The notes beneath the pieces were generated by a model. It saw only the letters and a program-made list of their open reading frames with translations. It was not told where the DNA came from and did not search any database. Below, in pieces: positions 43,800 through 53,380 of a stretch of DNA of 64,000 nt. The stretch is taken from the NCBI GenBank assembly GCA_029880545.1, contig JAOUOD010000002.1:326767-390766 (forward strand), written 5' to 3'. How positions within the stretch are numbered: position 1 is the stretch's first letter; the number at the start of each line of letters is the position of its first letter. Made by a program: the position numbers and the translations under genes. The DNA is from Gammaproteobacteria bacterium (lineage in GTDB: Bacteria; Pseudomonadota; Gammaproteobacteria; Acidiferrobacterales; SZUA-150).

Positions 43800-45935
43800 A
43801 TGATTTACGGCGAGACAACAATATTTGCCGAGGAAGAAAACCGTCACCTGATCCTGGTGGCGGATGATGACCCGCTTACCCGCAAGATGATCTGCTCCAT
43901 CCTTCACAAGAAAGGCTACAGAACCGAAGAAGCGGAAGATGGTGAAATCGCGGTAAGCAAGAGCAACGCCATTCTTCCTTCCCTGGTACTGATGGATGGC
44001 AAGATGCCCAATATGAGCGGCTATGATGCATGTCGCGCCATTCGCGAACGCGCCAGCCAGCAAAGTCTTCCCATAATCATGCTAACAGGCGATGAAGATG
44101 TCGATGCGGTTGATCGCGCATTTCACAGCGGCGCAACCGATTTCATAACCAAGCCCATCAACTGGTCGCTGCTGTCCGAACGTATTCGCTACGCATTGAG
44201 GGCAAGAGATGACTTCCTGGAGCTGACCGACAAACAGCTCAAGCTTGCGCGCACGCAAAAAATTGCCAGGCTCGGCTACTGGGAAATGAACGTGAAAAAC
44301 TCCGGGATCAAGCTGTCCCCGGAGATACAGAAGCTGCTGGGTCTCGAGTTTGCCGGTGTCGCAAGCACCCTTGTTGACTACCTTAAATTTGTACACCAGG
44401 AAGATTACGACAGGGTGGACTCCTATTTGCAGGAACTGATAAAGACCGGAAGACAGGGATTTATGGAATACCGGCTGGTCAATACCCATGGCCAGGTACT
44501 CCATGTTCAGCAACACACGGAATTTGTATCTGATGACGGAAACTCCGCTACGATGATGCTTAATGCCGTGCAGGACATTTCCTCCGCCCGGCAAAACGAG
44601 TTGCTCAGCCAGCATAAAAAGAGTCGCGACCCGCTCACGGGTCTTCCGAATCGAGCGATGTTTACCAGCCTGCTTGAACAGGAAATGGAACAGGCAAACC
44701 ACTCCCGCAACCTGCTCGCGGTAGCCGTGATATGTATTCAGAAGATCAAAACCTATCGCGAGGCAATGGGGCCTGCGTTTGGGGATACCGCACTGATGGT
44801 CCAGGCATACAAGCTTGATCAGTGGATGCAGCATCGCGGTATCATTGGTCGACTCGAAGAACAACAGTTCGCCATTGGCATTCGTGATGTTCGCGATGTC
44901 GACCATCTGACCGTGATGCTCACGGCATTGGCCAATTACATTGCCATTCCGCTGGAGATGGGTGAACAGAGCCTGTCCATGAGCGCCAATATTGGCGTCA
45001 TGCTTTATCCTGTCAGCGATTGCAATGCCGAACAGTTGCTGCTTTCCGCTGAAACAGCCCTGTCCGCTGCCCAAAAGAACGAACATAACCTGATTGAGTA
45101 TTTCTCACCGGAGCTGAACCTGCGCAGCCGAAAACGACTGACGCTGGAGGCCCAAATGAGAAAAGCAATTGAAGAACACCAGTTCCAGGTCTATTACCAG
45201 CCGCAGATTGATCTCGCTGACGGATCCATTATGGGAATGGAAGCGCTGGTGCGCTGGTTGCACCCGGAAAATGGCCTGGTATCACCGGCCGAATTCATTC
45301 CCCTTGCAGAAGAAACCGGGCTGATAGTTCCTATCGGCGAGCAGGTAATTCTTGATGCCTGCCAGCAGACCAGGGCATGGATTGAACAGTTTCGAACACC
45401 GCTGGTGGTCGGCGTGAACCTGTCGCCGTTACAATTTTCGAAATCAAATCTGCCCCGGGTCATTCGCCAATCCCTGGACGCCACCGGGCTCCCGGCATAT
45501 TGCCTGGATCTGGAGATCACGGAAAGCATGGCCATGACAGACATTACGGCGAGTGTGCATATCCTGAACTCGCTGAAAGAACTCGGCCTGCATACTTCCA
45601 TGGATGATTTTGGTACCGGCCATTCCTCGCTGAGCTATCTCGAGCAATTACCGCTGGATATTCTCAAAATCGATCAGTCGTTTGTCAAAAAAATCGATCA
45701 ATCAGGGCAACATGGCACCGTCGCCCGGGCGATTATCAACATTGCCCATGGTATGAACATGAAAGTCATAGCCGAAGGTATTGAAGAAGCCCATCATGAC
45801 CGGTTTCTCACCCAGTGGGGCGCACAGATCGGGCAAGGCTATTTCTACTCCCGCCCCCTGCCGGCAAACGAATTTGAATCCTTTTTTCTCGCGCACCAGC
45901 AACCCTCTTCTGCCGCCGGCAACGCTCAGTCCTGA
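43800..45935 (+). CDS. REC-PAS-GGDEF(degenerate)-EAL response regulator
   Basis: A 711-residue cytoplasmic protein. The REC domain has phosphoacceptor D66 (LVLMDGKMP), then a PAS/PAC module near residues 155-265. The GGDEF domain keeps DPLTGLPNR but the active loop reads LEEQQFAI, so it should not make cyclic di-GMP. The EAL domain is intact (YYQPQIDLADGSIMGMEALVRWLHP, then DDFGTGHSSLSYL and EGIEEA). I infer a phosphorylation-controlled phosphodiesterase. It follows the Hpt gene by 11 bases. Confidence 0.92.
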   Translation: MIYGETTIFAEEENRHLILVADDDPLTRKMICSILHKKGYRTEEAEDGEIAVSKSNAILPSLVLMDGKMPNMSGYDACRAIRERASQQSLPIIMLTGDEDVDAVDRAFHSGATDFITKPINWSLLSERIRYALRARDDFLELTDKQLKLARTQKIARLGYWEMNVKNSGIKLSPEIQKLLGLEFAGVASTLVDYLKFVHQEDYDRVDSYLQELIKTGRQGFMEYRLVNTHGQVLHVQQHTEFVSDDGNSATMMLNAVQDISSARQNELLSQHKKSRDPLTGLPNRAMFTSLLEQEMEQANHSRNLLAVAVICIQKIKTYREAMGPAFGDTALMVQAYKLDQWMQHRGIIGRLEEQQFAIGIRDVRDVDHLTVMLTALANYIAIPLEMGEQSLSMSANIGVMLYPVSDCNAEQLLLSAETALSAAQKNEHNLIEYFSPELNLRSRKRLTLEAQMRKAIEEHQFQVYYQPQIDLADGSIMGMEALVRWLHPENGLVSPAEFIPLAEETGLIVPIGEQVILDACQQTRAWIEQFRTPLVVGVNLSPLQFSKSNLPRVIRQSLDATGLPAYCLDLEITESMAMTDITASVHILNSLKELGLHTSMDDFGTGHSSLSYLEQLPLDILKIDQSFVKKIDQSGQHGTVARAIINIAHGMNMKVIAEGIEEAHHDRFLTQWGAQIGQGYFYSRPLPANEFESFFLAHQQPSSAAGNAQS

Positions 45936-46033
45936 CTCCACGGCAAACCACCGCAATCGCGTGGCGCTCTCCGCAAAACTGTGGGATGATGTGTTTTTTC
46001 ATTTACCAAGCAAAGAACAAAGGGTCAGGAAAC

Positions 46034-46717
46034 ATGAAATACAACTATCTGGTTATTACTCTGGCGTCAGCGCTGGCGCTGGGCGCCTGCAACAAGAAGG
46101 CTGACGTTGATCTTTCCGATGACAAGAACAAGCTGAGCTACGCCATCGGCTTCCAGGTTGGCAGCAACCTCAAGGCACAGGAGATGGACGTCAACCCAGA
46201 CGCCATTGCCGAAGCAATTGCCGATGTCCTGGCCGACACCAAGTCCAAACTGACCCATGAACAGATGCAGGCCGCCATGATGAACCTGCAGAAGAAGAAA
46301 ATGGAAGCACAACAGGCCAAGGGCGATGAAAACAAAAAAGCCGGCGAAGCATTCCTGGCCGAAAACAAGAAGAAGGAAGGCGTGAAGGTTACCGAGAGCG
46401 GCCTGCAGTACAAGGTTGTTGAAGCCGGCAAGGGCAATAATCCCAAGGAATCCGATACCGTTGTCGTTCATTACCGCGGCACCCTGATTGACGGCACCGA
46501 ATTCGACAGCTCCTACTCCCGCAAACAGCCTGCCACGTTCAAGCTGGGCCAGGTTATCAAGGGCTGGCAGGAAGCATTAAAGCTGATGAAGCCGGGTGGC
46601 AAGATGCACGTGGCCATCCCGTCTGACCTGGCATACGGCGAACGCGGTGCCGGTGGCAAGATCGGCCCCAACTCTACACTGCTGTTTGAAATCAACCTGA
46701 TTGAAGTGAAGAAATAA
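46034..46717 (+). CDS. FKBP-type peptidyl-prolyl isomerase lipoprotein (FkpA/Mip-like)
   Basis: A 227-residue envelope chaperone. The lipobox LGAC puts the lipidated cysteine at 19. Next comes the N-terminal dimerisation helix region (KLSYAIGFQVGSNLKAQEMDVNPDAI) with a long charged helix. The C-terminal FKBP domain has YRGTLIDGTEFDSSY, VIKGWQEALKLMKPGG and IPSDLAYGERGAG, all typical. AGGAAA precedes the ATG at 46034. A strong terminator follows. Confidence 0.94.
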   Translation: MKYNYLVITLASALALGACNKKADVDLSDDKNKLSYAIGFQVGSNLKAQEMDVNPDAIAEAIADVLADTKSKLTHEQMQAAMMNLQKKKMEAQQAKGDENKKAGEAFLAENKKKEGVKVTESGLQYKVVEAGKGNNPKESDTVVVHYRGTLIDGTEFDSSYSRKQPATFKLGQVIKGWQEALKLMKPGGKMHVAIPSDLAYGERGAGGKIGPNSTLLFEINLIEVKK

Positions 46718-46730
46718 GCGATAACAAAAA

Positions 46731-46764
46731 GCCCCGCTGCCTTTATCCAGGCAGCGGGGCTTTT
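46731..46764. terminator. Bidirectional terminator between the FKBP gene and prfC
   Basis: A perfect 12-base-pair stem (46731-46742 with 46749-46760) has a 6-base loop, TTTTGTTTTTT on the right and AAAAA on the left. It can end transcription of both convergent genes. Confidence 0.9.
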
Positions 46765-46776
46765 GTTTTTTGGCGA

Positions 46777-48366
46777 TCAGCCTGCGTGATGTTCGCGTGA
46801 TGCCGAAAATTTCACTTCCGGCCAACGCTCCGTTGCCAGATTGAGGTTGACCCGGGTCGGCGCAAGGTACACCAGCGCGCCGGCGCTGTCGGTTGCCAGC
46901 TGCAGCTCATTCTTGCGCCGGAATTCATCCATCTTCTTCCTGTCATCACACTGCACCCAGTGCGCAGTATAGATGCCAACGTTGTCATAGCTGCATTCCA
47001 CGCCGTATTCATGCTTCAGGCGATGCGCAACAACATCAAACTGCAACACGCCCACCGCACCGAGAATCAGGTCATTACTGGATAAAGGCCGGAACACCTG
47101 GGTTGCCCCCTCTTCGGACAACTGGTCCAGCCCTTTCTGCAAGGCCTTGGCGCGCAACGGATCACGAATAACGACACGGCGAAACAACTCCGGGGCGAAG
47201 TTGGGGATGCCGGTGAAATTCATGTCTTCACCTTCGGTAAAGGTGTCACCGATACGAATCGTGCCGTGATTATGCAGGCCGATGATATCACCGGCATAGG
47301 CGTCCTCGACATGGTCGCGATCCTGGGCCATGAAGGTGATGGCATTGGCAATCTGGACCTTTTTGCGTTCGCGCACCTGGTACAGCTTCATGCCTTTTTC
47401 ATAGCGCCCGGAGGTAATACGCATAAACGCAATACGGTCACGGTGCTTGGGATCCATGTTTGCCTGGATCTTGAAAACGAACCCGGACATGGCCGCTTCC
47501 TGCGGTTGCACCTCGCGTTCCTGGGTCATGCGTGGCTGCGGCGGCGGCGCATGCACGACAAAACTGTCGAGCAATTCCTCGATACCGAAATTATTGATGG
47601 CCGATCCAAAAAATACCGGGGTCTGGTCGCCTGCCAGGTACGCGGCCGGATCAAATTCATGGCTGGCGCCTCGCACCAACTCGATCTCATCACGCAACTC
47701 CCGGGCCTGCGGGCCGAGTATCCTGTCCAGGTCGGGATTATCCAGACCCTTGACCACATCACCGTGCTGGATCTTGCCGCCATGCGTGGCGCTGAAGAAA
47801 TGCACCGAATCGTTGACCAGGTGATAGACGCCACGAAAACGCTTGCCGCTACCGATAGGCCAGGTTACCGGCGCACATTCTATTTTCAGGATGTCCTCGA
47901 TTTCATCCAGAAGGTCCACCGGGTCACGGCTCTCGCGATCCAGCTTGTTGATGAAGGTCATGATTGGCGTGGTGCGCATGCGACACACTTCCATCAGCTT
48001 GATGGTGCGCTCCTCGACGCCTTTTGCCGAATCAATCACCATCAGCGCCGAATCCACGGCCGTCAGGGTGCGATAGGTATCCTCGGAAAAATCCGCGTGG
48101 CCGGGCGTATCCAGCAGGTTGATGACGAGCCCCTTGTAAGGGAACTGCATCACCGACGAGGTCACCGATATTCCACGCTGCTTTTCCAGCTCCATCCAGT
48201 CGGATGTGGCATGACGCTCGGCCTTGCGACCCTTGACGGTGCCCGCCATCTGGATGGCGCCCCCGTACAGCAACAATTTTTCTGTCAGCGTCGTTTTACC
48301 CGCATCCGGATGCGAAATAATGGCAAACGTACGCCGCCTGGCAATTTCCTGATTTACACTGGACAT
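46777..48366 (-). CDS. prfC: PrfC, peptide chain release factor 3
   Basis: A 529-residue GTPase that removes RF1/RF2 from the ribosome after termination. The G domain begins [24 protein letters not shown], with switch regions GTVKGRK and [13 protein letters not shown], and [18 protein letters not shown]. Length equals E. coli RF3. The start ATG at 48366 follows a weak ribosome site; a GTG four codons earlier is an alternative. Confidence 0.96.
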   Translation of the reverse strand: MSSVNQEIARRRTFAIISHPDAGKTTLTEKLLLYGGAIQMAGTVKGRKAERHATSDWMELEKQRGISVTSSVMQFPYKGLVINLLDTPGHADFSEDTYRTLTAVDSALMVIDSAKGVEERTIKLMEVCRMRTTPIMTFINKLDRESRDPVDLLDEIEDILKIECAPVTWPIGSGKRFRGVYHLVNDSVHFFSATHGGKIQHGDVVKGLDNPDLDRILGPQARELRDEIELVRGASHEFDPAAYLAGDQTPVFFGSAINNFGIEELLDSFVVHAPPPQPRMTQEREVQPQEAAMSGFVFKIQANMDPKHRDRIAFMRITSGRYEKGMKLYQVRERKKVQIANAITFMAQDRDHVEDAYAGDIIGLHNHGTIRIGDTFTEGEDMNFTGIPNFAPELFRRVVIRDPLRAKALQKGLDQLSEEGATQVFRPLSSNDLILGAVGVLQFDVVAHRLKHEYGVECSYDNVGIYTAHWVQCDDRKKMDEFRRKNELQLATDSAGALVYLAPTRVNLNLATERWPEVKFSASREHHAG

Positions 48367-48516
48367 AATGATCTGCACGCTTGAAAAACCCGAGCCGGGT
48401 CGAAATTTAGGGCGCGGAGTATACCGTATTCGCTCACCGGAGAAAGCTACGGAAACGGAACAGCACCGCGTATGCCGCCCGGGGGGGCGGCTGGCTACTG
48501 CGGGGGATACGGACAG

Positions 48517-48732
48517 CTAATCTGAGGAGTCGCTTAATTCAACATCAGTCGCCTGAAGACCCTTGGGCCCGGGCTGGGCAGAAAATGTTACCGGCTGACC
48601 CTCGTTCAGGGTGCGGTAACCGTCTCCCTTGATGACGGAATAATGCACAAATACATCATCACCACCCTCTTCAGGCACGATAAAGCCGTAACCTTTTGAG
48701 TTGTTAAACCACTTCACGGTACCTCTGGACAT
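48517..48732 (-). CDS. Cold-shock domain protein (CspA family)
   Basis: A 71-residue single cold-shock domain that melts RNA structure. RNP1 (KGYGFI) and RNP2 (DVFVHY) are intact. The C-terminal tail (DVELSDSSD) is acidic and slightly longer than in CspA. The 5' region of about 270 bases is AT-rich and has no gene, so a long leader as in other csp genes is possible. A 7-base GC hairpin (48474-48491) lies downstream but lacks a T-tract. Confidence 0.94.
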   Translation of the reverse strand: MSRGTVKWFNNSKGYGFIVPEEGGDDVFVHYSVIKGDGYRTLNEGQPVTFSAQPGPKGLQATDVELSDSSD

Positions 48733-49004
48733 ACATTTACTCTCAAAACTGACTTCCGGGGTTGCTGTTCTACCAAGTCTTTATAGTGTCCGCATGCGGG
48801 TCACCATAAACACCGGGTACCATATCTAACCACATTATTACGACATCGTCATCTATATGGTTATTTATGGCAACCTGAATATCTATTAGCTTTTCCTAAT
48901 ATATTAACGTTCATATAGGCACCCTTGTTGTCAGCGACAACGCACCAGGCCAGTGCGACAGAAAACGAGGAGGACAAAAACCGGAAAGTTTTACAAACCA
49001 GGGG

Positions 49005-49754
49005 CTATTTGAATACCGAGGCAAGCAGGGTCAAACCAATGACTAACAAGATAAAAAATGCCAGCCTGCGCATTCCGGTATCGGAAATGGGAGGAACGAA
49101 TCGCTGACCCAGCCAGGTAAACCCGATAATCACCGGCGCGCCGACAACGCAGACCCACACAACCGAAGTGCTGACGTGCCCGGCCGGAACAATGACCAGC
49201 AGCCTGGCCAATGTGGAAATCGTAAACACCGCCAACAAGGTCATGCGAACCGTGCTGACAGCTATGGGTTCCCGGTAAAGATGGTAGACCGCGGGTGGCC
49301 CCCCGGTACTGAACAACCCGCCAAACAGACCCGAGGCCATGCCAAATAACACGGACTTGATCCCGGACGCCGGCTGCATACGCGGGTGCGGTTTTAACGT
49401 CAGTATCACCGCCCCGGTGACAATAAAACCACCCAGCAACAGGCGCAGCAACGCCTGTAACTCCTGGCTCAGGTAATGCAGTAACGATACACCGAGCAGC
49501 ATGGCCGGAATCAGGCCAAGGCTCATTCGTCGCACCAGTGGCCAGTTGACATGATGATGCTCCCGGGCCAACGCCATCAGCGTATTCACCAGCGAACTGA
49601 TAGTAACGATTGCGGCACTGGCCGCTACCGAATCCAGTTCGACCAGGGCCGCGATCCCCATAACAAACAGGCCCAGCGCGAAACCGGTTACCGTCTGCAC
49701 ATAGGCGCCAATCGCAAGCAGCAAGACATAAAAAACAACTGTAACCGGGTCCAT
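49005..49754 (-). CDS. TauE/SafE-family membrane permease
   Basis: A 249-residue protein with about eight hydrophobic segments, in the family of sulfite/organosulfonate exporters. The halves both show glycine-rich segments: GFALGLFVMGIAAL and FGMASGLFGGLFSTGGPPAVYHLY, the latter the family hallmark. Substrate unknown. GGAG is placed six bases before the ATG at 49754. Stands alone. Confidence 0.85.
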   Translation of the reverse strand: MDPVTVVFYVLLLAIGAYVQTVTGFALGLFVMGIAALVELDSVAASAAIVTISSLVNTLMALAREHHHVNWPLVRRMSLGLIPAMLLGVSLLHYLSQELQALLRLLLGGFIVTGAVILTLKPHPRMQPASGIKSVLFGMASGLFGGLFSTGGPPAVYHLYREPIAVSTVRMTLLAVFTISTLARLLVIVPAGHVSTSVVWVCVVGAPVIIGFTWLGQRFVPPISDTGMRRLAFFILLVIGLTLLASVFK

Positions 49755-49941
49755 ACACTCCACCACCACCTGCCGAGGCGCGAGTGTACTGGAATAACAC
49801 GATCAGCGGATACCATTTGCACAAATTTCGACGGGACTGGTTCAAAGTACGCACGAATCCCTGGCGACAGTCGATTGCCCGGGCAGTCAAGCCATGAGTA
49901 TTATTCAAGAGCAACACCCCAAGACTGCCGAGGAGGCCGGG

Positions 49942-50298
49942 ATGCAGGAGCAGATCACCATGAAAGGCAAATCCATTTCAGTGGAAATTACGCCCAAGGC
50001 GGAAAAAGCGTTGGCTCAGCGCAGCACGCCACTGCTCGTGGAAATGCAGCTGTATTTCAGTTGCCTGGTGGTAAAAAACGTGGCCTTCAGGGATGAGCAA
50101 ACCGCAAAAAATCTGGCCAGAGTCTCGGAGCAATTATCCATCAGCTTCCGACCAATGATGCGGGCGGCTTGTGAAATCGGTTCGGGCAAGGAATTTTCCA
50201 GGACTGATATGGATATTCCGCGAGTAGAAAATTTTATTCCGAGGTGGCTTCGAATCGATCGCAAGTCCAACAAGTGGGTGGGCGAATTCGGCTACTGA
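49942..50298 (+). CDS. Conserved-looking protein of unknown function
   Basis: A product of 118 residues. The start at 49942 has AGGAGG five bases upstream; an ATG 16 codons earlier lacks a ribosome site. The protein has mixed strands and helices (VEMQLYFSCLVVKNVAF, RVSEQLSISFRPMMRAACEIG) and one exposed cysteine pair in the core. No family was recognised. It precedes the second hsp20 gene by 175 bases. Confidence 0.55.
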   Translation: MQEQITMKGKSISVEITPKAEKALAQRSTPLLVEMQLYFSCLVVKNVAFRDEQTAKNLARVSEQLSISFRPMMRAACEIGSGKEFSRTDMDIPRVENFIPRWLRIDRKSNKWVGEFGY

Positions 50299-50473
50299 TA
50301 CATTGCCCGATTTCACCAGGTAAACTCGCGAAACTGGCGCCATCCATCTCTCCGTTTAAGCGTCGATTGACCGGCATCAAAGACAAATCCGTCGGTTCGC
50401 GCTAGCCTGCTTGTTGCGGTAGGTGTTGCTTGAACCATACGCCGGACACCGCATCCGGCAGGAGGGTAATACC

Positions 50474-50956
50474 ATGGCAACTCAAGTCCCTGTCAAAAAA
50501 CAGGAAGGCAAAAGCGAACGGCTGCTGAACCCGGCAAACATGCTGGAAGAGATGGAGCGCTGGGCCGAAGAGCTGTTCCCCAGGAGATGGGGCCGGCCGC
50601 TTCCCGTCGAGACCGAGTTCTGGCGGTCCGCCATGCCCCAGGTAGACATCATCGAGCGTGATGATGAAATTGAAGTACACGCCGCTGTTGCAGGCTTTAA
50701 CAAATCTGATCTGGAGATTTCTGCAACGGATGCCGTGCTCACCATTCGTGGAACCAGGAAATCCGAAAGCAAGGAAGACAAGGGCGACTACTTCCGTCGT
50801 GAAATTCGCGCTGAAAACTTTATGCGCTCAATAAGATTACCGGCACTGGTGGATGATGCCAAGGCCAAGGCAACGATCAAGGATGGCATGCTGGAAGTCG
50901 TACTGCCAAAGAAAGAAGTGGTAGAACGTCACAAGCTATCCATTGAAGAAGGCTAG
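50474..50956 (+). CDS. Hsp20/alpha-crystallin protein (second copy)
   Basis: A 160-residue small heat-shock protein. The alpha-crystallin domain covers about residues 50-150, with VHAAVAGFNKSDLEISATDAVLTIRG and IKDGMLEVVLPKKE. The N-terminus is longer than in the first copy and includes a basic start (VPVKKQEGKSERLLNP). AGGAGG lies just before the ATG at 50474. It differs from the Hsp20 at 37-501, so the two are not recent duplicates. The C-terminus lacks a clear IXI motif. A terminator follows. Confidence 0.92.
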   Translation: MATQVPVKKQEGKSERLLNPANMLEEMERWAEELFPRRWGRPLPVETEFWRSAMPQVDIIERDDEIEVHAAVAGFNKSDLEISATDAVLTIRGTRKSESKEDKGDYFRREIRAENFMRSIRLPALVDDAKAKATIKDGMLEVVLPKKEVVERHKLSIEEG

Positions 50957-50967
50957 TTTCACTCCCG

Positions 50968-51008
50968 CTCCGGTGTATCGCCCTGACGGGTGGTCGCCGG
51001 AGTTTTTA
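50968..51008 (+). terminator. Terminator after the second hsp20 gene
   Basis: CTCCGG (50968-50973) pairs with CCGGAG (50997-51002), with an inner CGCCC-tga-CGGGTG stem, then TTTTTATT. Confidence 0.75.
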
Positions 51009-51755
51009 TTCGACCAGGAACCCCGTCCCCGACTCCCCGCTGCGGGCTACTGCCCAGCGTGGCACATGCTGCCAGCCTTGGCGCAAGCGACGATCCAGCT
51101 GGCGATAATCCGGCTGCAATTCCGCCACCAGCGCCCAGAACTTACGGGAATGATTCATGTGACGTGTATGACATAACTCGTGAATCAACACGTATTCCGC
51201 CATATCCGCGGGTAAAAACATCAACGCGCGATTCAGGCTGATATCACCGGATGATGAACAACTGCCCCAGCGACTGCGCTGTCCGCGTATGCTGAGCCGT
51301 CCAAACTCGAGCCCGCTCCAGGCGGCCAACTCGTCCAGCTTGCTCCCAAGCCAGCTGCGCGCCTGCCCGGACAACCAGCGCTGCAACAACTCATGCAGGT
51401 TGGTACGGCTCGACAGGGTTACAACCAGGCCGCCATCCACAACCCGGACAGCACTACGACCGCCCTGCCGATAGCTCAGCTCATAGCTCTGCCCGGAGGC
51501 TGCCAGGTGCATGCCAGCAGGTACCGCGGCATCCAGCTCGGCTGGCCGGCTGGCTTGGTTTCGGGCCAGGGTCCGGGCAAGCCATTGGCGATGACCATTC
51601 ATGAATCCCGGTATCAGTGACTGGTTAAACCCGCGGGGCACCACCACTTCCACCTCGCCCATAGGCGATACCTGGATACGGGCACGGCGGGCGCGCTTGC
51701 TTTCGCGGATACGGTAAGGGGGTATTTCGGCTGCAATTACGGACATGATCGGCAT
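51006..51755 (-). CDS. YgjP-like M48/SprT-type metallopeptidase
   Basis: A 249-residue cytoplasmic protein. The zinc motif is HELCH in YVLIHELCHTRHMNHSRKFW, the DUF45/YgjP signature. An N-terminal segment (RIRESKRARRARIQVSP, VVVPRG) matches YgjP homologues. Function is unproven; such proteins are thought to be peptidases. First ATG at 51755; another at 51746. The gene is convergent with hsp20 and they share the terminator region. Confidence 0.85.
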   Translation of the reverse strand: MPIMSVIAAEIPPYRIRESKRARRARIQVSPMGEVEVVVPRGFNQSLIPGFMNGHRQWLARTLARNQASRPAELDAAVPAGMHLAASGQSYELSYRQGGRSAVRVVDGGLVVTLSSRTNLHELLQRWLSGQARSWLGSKLDELAAWSGLEFGRLSIRGQRSRWGSCSSSGDISLNRALMFLPADMAEYVLIHELCHTRHMNHSRKFWALVAELQPDYRQLDRRLRQGWQHVPRWAVARSGESGTGFLVE

Positions 51756-51875
51756 TGTGCCTGAGCCAGGCAGCTACGCACAGACCCCGGCATGGTATTC
51801 GATGCTCGAATTGACGGTGCAATTAAGGTATAACTGCCGCCTCGAAATAATATCTTGCCGTACGATATCCAGACC

Positions 51876-52940
51876 ATGAAGTTCAAAACCGATGATCTCC
51901 GCATCCAGGGCATTACCGAAGTCGAGCCCCCGGAAGTGCTGAACGCCGAGTTCCCGGCAACCGAAGCCGCGAGCAAGACCATTCATGAAACCCGTCGCCA
52001 GGTTCACGATATCCTTTACGGAAGTGATGACCGGCTGGTGGTTATTATCGGTCCCTGCTCCATTCATGATGTGACCGCCGCGCGCGAATACGCCGCGAAA
52101 CTGAAAAGCATTCGCGAGGAACTATCCCGCGACCTGCTGATTATCATGCGCGTGTACTTTGAAAAGCCGCGCACAACGGTTGGCTGGAAGGGTCTCATTA
52201 ATGACCCGAACCTGGACGACAGCTACGAGATCAACAAGGGTCTGAAATTGGCACGCGGTCTGCTGGCCGACCTCAACGACATGGGCGTTCCGGCGGCAAC
52301 CGAGTACCTGGACTTGATTACACCCCAATACCTGGCCGACCTGATCAGCTGGGGCGCCATTGGCGCACGCACGACCGAAAGCCAGGTGCATCGTGAGCTG
52401 GCATCCGGAGTATCGTCTCCGGTAGGTTTCAAAAACGGCACCGATGGCGTGCTGAAAATCGCCATCGACGCCATTTCCGCCGCCAGTCGTCCGCACACTT
52501 TCCTGTCCCTGACCAAGGCAGGTCGGTCGGCCATTTTCGCTACCGGCGGCAACGAAGACTGTCACATCATTCTTCGGGGCGGGAAAAAGCCCAACTACGA
52601 CGCCGTCAGTGTCAACGAGGCGGCGGTCGAACTGGAGGCCGCCAACCTTGCCCCCAGGATCATGATTGACTTCTCTCACGCCAACAGCCAGAAGCAGCAC
52701 CAGCGCCAGGTTGATGTGGGTCGTAATGTAGCGGCACAGATTGCTGCCGGCGACCGACGCATTATCGGCGCCATGATTGAAAGCCACCTGGTGGCCGGAC
52801 GTCAGGAGGTGATCCCGGGACAGCCACTGGCCTACGGCCAAAGCATCACCGACGCCTGTATCGGCTGGGATGATTCAGAACAACTGCTGCGTGAACTGGC
52901 GGAAGCCGTCAACAAGCGGCGAGCGGCGGTTTCCGGCTGA
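51876..52940 (+). CDS. aroG: AroG-type DAHP synthase
   Basis: A 354-residue enzyme for the first step of aromatic amino acid synthesis: phosphoenolpyruvate plus erythrose 4-phosphate to DAHP. The N-terminal KFKTDDLRIQGITEV matches E. coli AroG, and VIIGPCSIHD, RVYFEKPRTTVGWKG and DFSHANSQKQ are active-site segments. The N-terminal extension is where feedback inhibitors bind in the family; which amino acid inhibits is not determined. Start at 51876 fits the family; TTG at 51855 is unlikely. Confidence 0.95.
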   Translation: MKFKTDDLRIQGITEVEPPEVLNAEFPATEAASKTIHETRRQVHDILYGSDDRLVVIIGPCSIHDVTAAREYAAKLKSIREELSRDLLIIMRVYFEKPRTTVGWKGLINDPNLDDSYEINKGLKLARGLLADLNDMGVPAATEYLDLITPQYLADLISWGAIGARTTESQVHRELASGVSSPVGFKNGTDGVLKIAIDAISAASRPHTFLSLTKAGRSAIFATGGNEDCHIILRGGKKPNYDAVSVNEAAVELEAANLAPRIMIDFSHANSQKQHQRQVDVGRNVAAQIAAGDRRIIGAMIESHLVAGRQEVIPGQPLAYGQSITDACIGWDDSEQLLRELAEAVNKRRAAVSG

Positions 52941-53006
52941 ACCGCACCTGGCCCACAACACCCGGGAACGTCATCCCTGTTTCAAAAACTCCCCGGTGAA
53001 CCAGGA

Positions 53007-53342
53007 CTATTCGATGGTCGCGCGCATCAACTGCTTGAGCGCATCCACGGTATCGCTGTCGTAGTCCTCGAAAACCAGCCCGATTCCCGCCTCGTCCACG
53101 TGCACAACCTTGGCCGGCATATGGTAATAGCTGGTCTCGCCATTTATCTCGGCCTTGAAATCCACGGCAACCGCCGCGTTCATTGCCGGCCTCGGCGCCT
53201 CGATCTCAATATAGGCGCCACCCACACTGATATTTACCATGACGCCACGCATGGGCTGATGCTTGCCGTCATGAATTACGACATCGACCTCGATCTCGCG
53301 GCGTTTGCTCCATCGATTTTTTTCATTATCAGGCGACGCCAT
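53007..53342 (-). CDS. PilZ-domain protein (paired with a GGDEF enzyme)
   Basis: A 111-residue product that is a single PilZ domain. The RxxxR motif reads KRREIEVDV and the second motif is VNISVGGAYIEI (NxSxxG). The start at 53342 has GAGGGG upstream. It begins 38 bases after the GGDEF gene ends on the same strand, so the two are probably one operon. Confidence 0.85.
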   Translation of the reverse strand: MASPDNEKNRWSKRREIEVDVVIHDGKHQPMRGVMVNISVGGAYIEIEAPRPAMNAAVAVDFKAEINGETSYYHMPAKVVHVDEAGIGLVFEDYDSDTVDALKQLMRATIE

Positions 53343-53380
53343 AAACACCCCTCGCGTTGAAACTGGTTGTGAACAAACCG

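Noticed and set aside
44082-45086. A 334-codon open frame on the minus strand inside the REC-PAS-GGDEF-EAL gene
   Set aside because: It mirrors strongly conserved domains on the plus strand and its translation shows no protein-like pattern.
47266-48384. A 372-codon open frame on the plus strand inside prfC
   Set aside because: prfC motifs are complete on the other strand; the antisense product is histidine-rich and shadow-like.
48474-48491. GC-rich hairpin GCCGCCC-gggg-GGGCGGC downstream of the cold-shock gene
   Set aside because: There is no T-tract on the minus strand, so a terminator call is not supported.
50429-50456. Sigma32-like site (CTTGAAC-N13-CCGCATCC) just before the second hsp20 gene
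   Set aside because: The transcript would begin inside or after the AGGAGG ribosome site at 50459-50465, so it could not drive normal translation of that gene.
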